From Plazaster borealis (lineage: Eukaryota > Echinodermata > Asteroidea > Forcipulatida > Labidiasteridae), in the NCBI GenBank assembly GCA_021014325.1, contig CM037472.1:4588001-4652000 (forward strand): a stretch of DNA of 64,000 nucleotides, given 5' to 3'. How positions within the stretch are numbered: position 1 is the first letter of the stretch; every line of letters begins with the position of its first letter. Under the pieces are notes generated by a model. It was given only the letters and a program-made list of their open reading frames with translations. It did no database searches and had not been told where the DNA came from. The position numbers were made by a program, and so were the translations under genes. Below are positions 55,619-64,000 of the stretch, in pieces.

Positions 55619-56289
55619 AGTTCCGTTTGCATAGAACACATACCATAAGAGAAGGAGTACATAATGACAATAACTACGAGAGTGGCATGCGTGGAATAGG
55701 CCCAAGTGCGTTGTTTCTTCTTCAAGGGATTAACAACATTATGAGAGCCGTTTTCGAGCTGCGAACTGAGTTGTCTCCATTGGGTTTCTTGGCAGCGTTT
55801 TCAAGGAAGAATGTTTTTTAAGATAAACATTTAGTGGGAGTGACATTATGGCAACACGGTGGATTTATTGCATGTTTACAACATACTCCTTAATTTCATA
55901 GATCCTCGTAAGGAACAAGCCTAGGGCTAGTACTTGGTCCTGCGTGTTCATCTTGCTCAGCATATGCGCATAGATTGACGCAACATAACATACATCCCTA
56001 AGTTTAGAAAGTTTGAAGAAAAAAAACATCAATTATGTAGGCTTACGCAAACAATATTATTTGAAATACATAAATGTGATTCCTGGAATAGCTACAGGCA
56101 GTCGTGCGTAAGGGGAAATCCCTCCACCTCCCCCATTCTTCCATAATACATTCATCCTTTCATCAACTTGCTGCACATCTGTCTGTATTACAACTCGGGT
56201 ATCGGTGACGGTATCTACGATTAAATTATTTATGAAATTGAGAGCTTATTTTGAACAGTATATATTTGGTTTGCGGTAACACTATCTAC

Positions 56290-56560
56290 TTGCTAGGTAG
56301 ATTTTGTTCTTAGAGAACTTGTCTTGCTTTTTATTCTACTGCCGCAGAGTAGACTATTGGGAATTCGGGAGGCTTCTCAGTTCTGAAAAGAACTGTCCTG
56401 CTTATTAACTACTACCTGGGCGGGAGGTAGGAATTCGGGCGGGACTACTACTTTCGCTATGTGGATCGGGGGGACTTCTCGTTTATAACTACACTGCCGC
56501 GGAGTGAGTTCTTAATAGGTCTCAACGTTTCGACTAGCTTGCTCTAGTCATCGTCAGGAA
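56290..56560 (+). mobile_element. Penelope-like (PLE) terminal fragment
   Basis: CTACTGCCGCAGAGTAG, GAACTGTCCTGCTTATTAAC, CTGCCGCGGAGTGAGTTCTT and GGTCTCAACGTTTCGACTAG then TCTAGTCATCGTCAGGAAAC. The last motif is typical of Penelope-like element ends as I recall them. No reverse transcriptase is present. Confidence 0.45.
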
Positions 56561-57174
56561 ACTGAACAGCTTTCCCACATAGGAATCATCACTTTGCGTT
56601 GTATAATTGTACCATGCATTTAAGCTATAGGTAGTCGAAATTACGAAACTATTTCAGCACTGATGATCCTTTAAACTTGCGGGTATTAGAACTGGGTTGT
56701 GTGTGGGGGTGTTTTGGCTTTAGGTTCCCACGTACATTGCTTTACCGCAACGTTTGAATACACTCGAGACTTGCATAGTCAATTCGTGTGAAGATTTTTT
56801 TTCGTAAACTTTTGGATCCAAGCCACCGGTTGGGTTGGAGACTTTTTGAAATAACAGATGCGATAAAATAAAAAATAGTTATGATGTTACCGCTCTCTCT
56901 GACGCCATACCAAAATTATGTAATAATTGCGGGTCGTGGTTGGGGAGGGGGGGTGGGGTTGGACCTCCGTCCACGTCGGTGTAAAAAAAAAGATGGCCGT
57001 CCAACCCTCGCTGTATACGGTCCAACCAGGGCTACATAAAGCCCGAATAATGTACTTTTTAATGTGTCAAGACTATTTTTAGCTTGTGGTCGTGGGCGCT
57101 TGTTTCTCATTATTTTTAAATGTTCTAAGCTGAAACATATCAGAATGAAACATGTTTTTTTGTGTTACCGTCAA

Positions 57175-58281
57175 AGGCCGGAAATCCATGTGTGCGTAGT
57201 AATGCGTACTGCGCAGTCCTTTAAAAAATGAAAATACGCGCAAAGCAATGCACATAATTTCTTTTACGGATTAACGTAGACTTGATTCAAGTCCCGTTCT
57301 CGTGCGAGATCCCCAAGCATATCGCGCCAACTAGCAAACAAGCCATATACAGTGCGCGCTCGCCGTCAAAATGTGGTCCCGAGAATGGGACTTGACGAGG
57401 TCGTTTCTTACACTGCACGTTGTTATTGGAAAATCTCCCCAAATGGGGAGATGCACAAAACCAATGGGAGCGTGGAAGCGCTGCCCCGCCGGTAAAATAT
57501 TCATTACACTCTGTGACATCACAGTGCAAGACATTGTAAGTGCACGCGTCTAAACGCGGTGACACGTGGGGGCGGGCAAACTCATCAGCAGGCAAGTGGG
57601 TGTCGGTACCAAAGTCGTTGAATTGCACTTCCCAAAGTTCAAGTTTTGCAAACAAAACCGACCCAAATGTATGTTACAACGTATTAACTTAAATTTTAAT
57701 GAACATTCAGTGCTTTCTTTTATAATTAATTGGTTATTCAAAAATGTATTTCAATCCTCATCTAAGTACTTAACCCCCACAAATAACAAATGAACTAGTC
57801 TTCTTTTTGAATGCGTTTGATTGGACAACACGTATAACGCAGCAAGTTTACATATTCATAAGTGAATACATTTACATATCAGGCGACTGCGGCATCGTCA
57901 AGTCCCTGTCCCGCGTGCGGAACAGGTTGGGGAATGCAGACCATCACAAAACAATAGTTTTCTGGCGATGGCACGGGATTGGGACTTGAGTCAAGTCTAG
58001 GATTAACGCAGCACGCAATACGGACCTTATGCATATGACGTCATTTGAGTAGGGCGCCCTCGCCTAGAGGTCAAAAGGACGTTGTTCATTGGCCAGTCCT
58101 GTGCGCCGCGCGTACAAATATGTGCGTTTTCCATTGTTTCATCGTCGGTTTACCTCCAAGATGGCGGCTGGATGACGTCAATGCATAAGGTTATGCTTTG
58201 TTTGGCGTGTACCTTTCATTTTACGCATTGCGCTTACGCATTACGCATAACGCATGACGCAGGCACATGGATTTTCGGCCT
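57175..58281. mobile_element. GGCCGGAAATCCATGTG MITE hosting another element
   Basis: Left AAGGCCGGAAATCCATGTGT to 57276; right, GGATTAACGCAGCACGC.. from 58000 to CACATGGATTTTCGGCC. The break falls after GATTAACG, repeated on the right. The complete relative is at 18192-18419. Confidence 0.75.
57277..57999. mobile_element. 723-bp TA-flanked element (TAGACTTGATTCAAGTCCC)
   Basis: TAGACTTGATTCAAGTCCC at the left and GGGACTTGAGTCAAGTCTA at the right. No transposase; the open frames inside lack family motifs. Confidence 0.75.
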
Positions 58282-58729
58282 AAGAGATATGATGTTACAA
58301 GTGAGTCCGTAGTGTGAACCAAAATACTAACGTGTCTGGTTTAACTTTGCCTTTGAAACGTGACTCCCCCTTCTCACACCCTTGCCAAATTCTGCCTGCC
58401 GCTCGCACGCCATATGCAAATTACATATGGGCCTATCTGAAGGACCGGTAAATATTTTCATGCTGCTGAAATTTTTAGAAACAAACTGGGTTATATTTTT
58501 TTTTATCGCGGGAACTCAATCACCACGCTGATCGTATTTTTAGATTTAAAATAAGAGATCTCCGGACTTCACGCGTGCCTTTCGTGTTTGCACTTTACAG
58601 GCATCTTCAATGTTGTGCGAAGGATGACTGGCAACAGAAGGTTTGTTTACGTCATCAGTCGCCAACACTTTATGTAAAGTAAAGAGTGATCTTTCCAGGT
58701 ACCATGCAAATTTCAGAAAGTAGCTCTTA

Positions 58730-59092
58730 TTAAAGGCACTGAACACGTTTGGAAATTGTCAAAGACCAGTGTTCTCACTTGGTGTATCTCAACATATGCA
58801 TAAAATAACCTTGGGCTCAATTGGTCATCGAAGTTGCAAGAAAATGATGAAAGAAAAAACATCCTTGTTGTACAAATTTGTGTGATTTCAGATAGGAATA
58901 AAAACTTCTTGCAAGAAGTTTTCATTATTTTAGTGAGAAATTATCTCTTTCTCAAAAACTACGTTACTTTATAAGAGGGAGTCGTTTCTCACAATGTTTT
59001 ATACTGTCAACCGCTCTCTGTTGCTCGTTACCAAGTCAGTTTTATGCTAATATATATTTTGAGTAATTACCAAACGTGTACAGTACCTTTAA
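58730..59092 (-). mobile_element. TTAA-flanked MITE, family 2, reverse
   Basis: TTAAAGGCACTGAACACGTT .. AAACGTGTACAGTACCTTTA then A; reverse complement of the 23449 and 47511 copies. Confidence 0.85.
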
Positions 59093-59866
59093 TGTACCAG
59101 TATACTTTATAACATTTTGACCCAGTCCAAATCAAACGCAATTATTTTGCCGGTTACCGATAGAGTCTCTATATATTTGTTGATCATGTTGTTGTTGATA
59201 TGAAATTGTTTGAGAAACAATAATGTTTTTTGCACTTTCACTTTATCTAAAAGGTTGTTGCGCCATTTAGAGGAGGTGCTACGAGTTAAATTTAAACCCT
59301 GCATGATTGCGAACGGTCGCAAATCTTTACAACGATTTTAAATATAGGCCTTAAAGGATTATATTTCACAAACTCGATACCTGGACAATTTATCCCGAGA
59401 AGTATTTCTGCATGAAATTTGCGATTTCTTATTTCTCGTTGGCCATTGAAGAAAGCATGTCAATAAACGTGCACTAAATCCTTGGCTTATGAGCTAAACC
59501 AGTAGGCTTGCTCGGCGTTCTCTGAAAAACATGACCACGTAATTTGGTGAATCATCAAAATAATGCATCTATAATGCAAGGCTCGGTCCCTCTGATTCCT
59601 GCATATCCCATCCAGGGTTTGAGTTATATAGTCTGTGCTGTTCATTACATGGCTTGCATTGTGGTCAAGCCACTGGGAATTTTATGATGACAAGGAAGTC
59701 GAGTTCATTTCGGAAACAAATAGTTCGTATGATAGTTTTCTTTATATTGTACTAAAATGGTTAATTGGCAAACAAACGGTACAATTAATTGGTTCTCTGT
59801 ACTGTCATGTCAACCGAGTCTTTGATTTCAACTCGTATTTTGAAGTGACGAGGATAGGCCAGTTCA

Positions 59867-60413
59867 GGGCCAAATTTCATAGAGCTACTTAAGCACCAAA
59901 TAAGTAGCTGAGCACAACCAAAATTATACTTACCAGAATATGGTTACCAGCCAAAATACTATGTCACATGTACAATCTGTGACTGGTATGCCGCTTTTTT
60001 TGTTTGCTTAGCAGAAAATTTTAAAGCACTGTTTTCTGCTTAAAGCAAATGTACAACATTGATAATTGTCAAAGACCAGTATCCACACTTGATGTGACCC
60101 AAAATATACATGGAATAACAAACCTGTAAAAGTTTAACCTAAATCTGTTCTCGGAGTCACAAGAAAACAGTGAAAAACCCCATTATATATTTTCAGTGTT
60201 TTCAAACATCGGATTTTATCACCAGTGATAAAGACTAATTGTTTTACTCATTTCCTAAAACCTATAGCCTTTCAAGCAAAACTATTTCAACGAAGGTTTT
60301 CCACCATGATCATCTTTATACCATGTAAGTTACGTGCAAATCTGTGTTCATTTATATTTTCAACCTTACCAATGTTGTACACACCCTTTAAGCAGCTCTA
60401 TGAAATTGGGCAC
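59867..60413 (+). mobile_element. GGGCCC element split by a TTAA family 3 element
   Basis: GGGCCAAATTTCATAGAGCT .. TTTTCTGC, then TTAA and the family 3 element (60040-60391), then TTAA and GCAGCTCTATGAAATTGGGC. Removing one TTAA plus the insert restores the CTGCTTAAGCAGCTC seen in intact copies (44371-44385 here has CTGCTTAAGCAGCTC). Confidence 0.85.
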
Positions 60414-61248
60414 AGCCAAACTATTTCAAGGAAAGTTTTCAACTATGACCATCTTTATACCCTGTAAGTTATGTGCAAATCTGTGAACATTTATATTTTC
60501 AACCTTACCAATGTTGTACACACCCTTTAAGCAGCTCTATGAAATTGGGCACAGCCAAACTATTTCAACGAAGGTTTTCCACCATGATCATCTTTATACC
60601 ATGTGAGTTACGTGCAAATCTGTGTTCATTTATATTTTCAACCTTACCAATGTTGTACACACCCTTTAAGCAGCTCTATGAAATTGGGCACAGCCAAACT
60701 ATTTCAAGGAAAGTTTTCAACTATGACCATCTTTATACCCTGTAAGTTATGTGCAAATCTGTGAACATTTATATTTTCAACCTTACCAATGTTGTACACA
60801 CCCTTTAAGCAGCTCTATGAAATTGGGCACAGCCAAACTATTTCAAGGAAAGTTTTCCACCATGACCATCTTTATACCCTGTAAGTTATGTGCAAATCTG
60901 TGAACATTTATATTTTCAACCTTACCAATGTTGTACACACCCTTTAAGCAGCTCTGTGAAATTGGGCACAGCCAAACTATTTCAAGGAAAGTTTTTAACC
61001 ATGACCATCTTTATACCCTGTTAGTTATGTGCAAATCTTGGAACATTTATATGTTCAACCTTATCAATGTTGTACACACCCTTTAAGCAGCTCTATGAAA
61101 TTGGGCAGAGCCAAACTATTTCAAGGAAAGTTTTCCACCATGACCATTTTTATACCATGTAAGTTATGTGCAAATCTGTGAACATTTATATTTTCAACCT
61201 TACCAATGTTGTACACACCCTTTAAGCAGCTCTATGAAATTGGGCACA
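60276..61248 (+). repeat. 139-bp tandem array, exactly seven copies
   Basis: Units start at 60276, 60415, 60554, 60693, 60832, 60971 and 61110; 973 bp in all. Each unit joins ~115 bp of family 3 element end to the 24-bp terminus of the GGGCCC element. Units 1 and 3, and 2 and 4, share variants (CAACGAAGGTTTTCC with GTGTTCATTT against CAAGGAAAGTTTTCA with GTGAACATTT), showing a 278-bp dimer step. Units 5-7 are a mixed type. Confidence 0.97.
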
Positions 61249-62487
61249 GTACGTGTGTATTTTTCGCACTTACTCCTCGAATAAAATCTTATAAATGACC
61301 TCACCGGGCGTTACATCTTCATGTGACCCACCAATTTGATCAGTGTTTGGCAGAGTCCAAAGCAAACAGAAATTTGGTGGAATCGTGTGAATACATAGAC
61401 TTTCTTACTTTGAACTAAATGAAATATTTGGCATGGCGTAAATGTATTTGTACATTTTTTGTTGACATGTGGAAATTTCCATCGTAAAGACGACAAGTTA
61501 AACAAAATTATCCAATTATGTTTATTTTGTTTTCCCACAGCCGGTCGTTTATTCAATTCAACTTACAATCAGCAAAACACCGTTACCAGTCCCTATGTGT
61601 TCATTTTAAAATCTTCAATAAGTTGTTGCATTTTCGCTGAGATAATTTTAGCTTGGGAGCAATTAGAATATTACAGCACTTTATTTATGAAGTCCTCACA
61701 TTGTAGGACTATTTATAGTTCTATTGGTATAATCCAATTGTCATTTAGCATACCATGGGGTACACACGCAGATGACGAACGGGTCTGTATCCGTACTAGT
61801 GTACGAGTATATTTACATTAAGATATTATCAATAATTTCTGTTAGTTGGATTGCCAGAGGGGTAAATAACACACCCTTTGGTACTACACGCCAATGGGTG
61901 AAATGTATTGCGCACGCAACGTTTATAGCCTGCGGACCGGCTGCAGACAAAACGCGGGAGGAACGAATAGGAAAATAGCTCCACGCTTGATCACAACATG
62001 ATAAGCCAGAAGTGCAGTGGAGAAGAGTTACCGTAGTCATGCAAACACACATAATTTCTATGGGGGCGATGTGACTAATTTGAATAGAGTGACACTGTCC
62101 AAACATTGTTCACATGAAAATGGCTTCGTAAAATATTTACCTTGTTGAATTGTTGTTTGTTGGAATATCAAGCTCTTAAAAAAGTTCTCGTTTTAGATAA
62201 GGTATAAACAAAGGTTAAATTTAGACCTGCATTACGAAGTAGGCCTATAGGAAAACAATTTGCGCACTATACAGAAAACAGGGATCCTATATAGGTAAAC
62301 TCCAAGTTCAATAGCTTTTTAGATCAATTAATCGTTATTTGGGGCCGGGAAATGTAAATAATTGTCTCTACCTTCTCCCTTCGAACGTGAGCAGCCCTGC
62401 AAATAAAATTTCCCAAGAGTCTCAAGACACTTAAAGTGACCTTTGATTACCATCAAAGCAGCTGACAATCTCCGTGGTGGTGCATTT

Positions 62488-62715
62488 AATGGGGGGGGGG
62501 GTAGCTTTTTATAATGGCGAACGGCAAATGCAATTGTATACGGTAATTGTTATGCCCACTTCTCCATTTTGGCGGTAAGGTCCAGCATGGTTTACCGTCA
62601 GCTCTTATTAGATCAAGATGGGGAACAGACAACCGTGCCTTTGCGTGACAAGATTCCTTGAAGATTTTTTCTGCCGACATGGTGTGGCATCCCTGACCCC
62701 CACCCCCCCCCCACA
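62488..62715 (+). repeat. G-run and C-run in otherwise unassigned DNA
   Basis: A G-run at about 62491-62501 and C-runs near 62697-62712 flank sequence with no recognised gene. Confidence 0.8.
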
Positions 62716-63803
62716 CCCGATCGATCTTTGAAGTGACCTCTATCAACTCAAGTCAACACAATAGCCGTTTTCATTTAATGTGGCCACTTTTCGGTATTGC
62801 TTTTCTGATTTCTGGCTCTTCGGAAAGTGTATATTCCCGTTGTTCGTTTGCAGTTGTATTAAAAGCAGTGTTTGAAGTGAAATCAAGGCATGTTGTGTGA
62901 GGATAAGGAGACCTGAATAGCAAGTCTTGGCAGAGGCTTAAACTGAAGAGTCAAGAAATTAAGTTCAGGACAGGTTATCTTAAGGGCATTTATGCTATTT
63001 ATTTTTTACAATATAACTTCTTTGAATGAATCGTAGACTACTCGTTGAGAAAACCTCCAGATAAAAACACTTATTCGAAGGACCTTAAGGAATATGCACA
63101 CTCTCAATGGTTTTTCTATGGCATTAAAACCAATAACTTACACAGTGGAGTCGCTGGCTCATACTCTCTGTATAGATCCAAAACGGCATGGTAAAGGGCA
63201 GGGGTGATAGCCTTTGCTATTATCTTCTTTATGCTGGAGTGACCTGACCATCATCTGAAAACCCACTTGGGGTTGAACTTGCTATATATTAATAAGCGAT
63301 CACACCGAAGGCTCCTTTTTTCCCTGCAGGACGCAGCACTCTAATGATTTCCCCTTGGTGGGATTTCAACTTTGGGCATCACATTTTCATCCGCAATCAT
63401 TCTGCAAGATAAAGGGCATAAGGGGGAATCTTTGTGGAGGTATAAAGAATAGGGGAAACTCCATCCACTTGGTTAAAATCGTTTTAACAAACCTGAAAGA
63501 AAAACATAAGAAACTAATCCATACAAAATGGACGGTCTTTGAGGGCCGGTGGCCCTTTCATCTTCAACTTCTCCCCATCCACATTACTCCATTACCCCTT
63601 CTCCTAACTCCACCCCTTCTCAATCTTTACTCCTCCCGGCAAGTGTGCAAATTCTCCCCAATCTTCTCTCCTTACCCCTTCCCGTATACGTTGTCGATCA
63701 TCTTGAGATGACATTTTATAAGGAATGAAAACCTCTGATTTTGTTTTTATATTATGAAAACGATATTGAGGCAGTTCTTTTGTGTATTCCTATCTCACCA
63801 CAG

Positions 63804-63878
63804 GTCATGACTGCGCACAGTTCATTACAGAGAAGTGGCTCGATTCGCAAGCAAATCCAGAAGTTTCTCTCCCGATGA
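63804..63878 (+). CDS. Candidate last exon of the membrane-protein gene
   Basis: After acceptor TATCTCACCACAG, a phase-0 reading matching the donor at 52981 gives VMTAHSSLQRSGSI then RKQIQKFLSR and TGA at 63876-63878. Joined to the first exon this would be a 158-residue protein with a basic cytosolic end. Against it: another frame stays open from here to the window end (about 65 codons), the intron would be 10.8 kb, and intermediate exons cannot be excluded. Confidence 0.35.
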   Translation, partial: VMTAHSSLQRSGSIRKQIQKFLSR

Positions 63879-64000
63879 GAAAACAAGGTTCACAATCAAC
63901 GCAAGGGACTACTCGAACAATGCATGAACGGTGTCTACATTTTATACAATTGCTCTCCGGTGCATTTTCAGGCACGTCGATGGAAGGGACGATGTTAAGG
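63879..64000 (+). other. Window end, downstream of candidate last exon
   Basis: Would be 3' UTR if the phase-0 exon at 63804 is right. A different frame (from the third base of the exon) is open to the window edge, so it could instead be coding. Confidence 0.3.

Larger units (their letters stand above)
52982..63803 (+). other. Likely intron of the membrane-protein gene, repeat-filled
   Basis: 10.8 kb between the phase-0 donor and the candidate acceptor. It holds TTAA elements (53020, 54897, 55274, 58730), a Penelope-like fragment, nested MITEs (57175-58281) and the 139-bp array. TGACGTCA occurs at 54376, 54823, 58036 and 58173. No protein family was recognised in 53430-54890 or 61250-63800. 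Confidence 0.5.

Noticed and set aside
57287..57655. 122-codon open frame on the - strand
   Set aside because: Inside the TAGACTTG element; no transposase motif and no counterpart in other copies.
60225..60745. Two adjacent open frames encoding near-identical repeated peptides (80 and 90 codons)
   Set aside because: They are translations of the 139-bp non-coding array; the similarity comes from the DNA repeat and the unit length is not a multiple of three.
61525..61640. Acceptor-like TTTTGTTTTCCCACAG at 61525-61540 as an exon start
   Set aside because: The phase-0 frame stops after 18 codons without a donor, and the other frames show no coding signature.
63355..63711. 118-codon open frame
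   Set aside because: C/T-rich low-complexity end, no motif and no clear splice borders fitting the donor at 52981.

Overview
This window is intron-rich eukaryotic DNA with no sign of bacterial organisation. The repeats include tRNA-headed SINEs ending in ATT tails, several families of small foldback elements flanked by TTAA, elements ending in GGGCCCAATTTCAT, and a non-LTR retrotransposon relic. The mix, and the protein sequence, suggest an invertebrate deuterostome. My best guess is an echinoderm, perhaps a sea star; this rests on recalled repeat families and could not be searched.

The main gene is on the + strand from 4187 to 39758, and its 5' exons lie upstream of the window. It encodes the last ~390 residues of a polypeptide N-acetylgalactosaminyltransferase of the GALNT2/14/16 group, a Golgi enzyme that starts mucin-type O-glycosylation. 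Twelve coding exons were read with canonical AG/GT borders and consistent phases: one from the N-terminal half of the catalytic domain, the DxH metal-binding exon, two alternative copies of the next exon, the acceptor-binding and WGGEN exons, the catalytic-loop exon, two exons closing the domain, and three exons for the (QxW)3 ricin-type lectin domain, ending at TGA 39756-39758.

The most notable system is the pair of exons at 12288-12375 and 16078-16165. Both are 88 nt, have the same phases (0 in, 1 out) and encode 29-residue versions of one catalytic-domain segment, 16 of 29 residues identical. Including both or neither breaks the frame, so they must be used one at a time. The first resembles vertebrate GALNT16, the second GALNT2. 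The second follows a ~430-nt intronic tract with about 17 ACTC motifs, many ACTCAY, a possible platform for a STAR-type splicing regulator.

From 39.8 to 52.5 kb no coding exon is evident. The start may be a long 3' UTR; the rest is repeats, including a ~466-bp near-perfect palindrome. At 52580 begins a second + strand gene for a small cysteine-free, single-pass membrane protein with no signal peptide. Its exon ends at a phase-0 donor (52981), and a candidate last exon lies at 63804. The 10.8 kb between holds nested mobile elements and an exact seven-copy 139-bp tandem array made from the junction of two of them.
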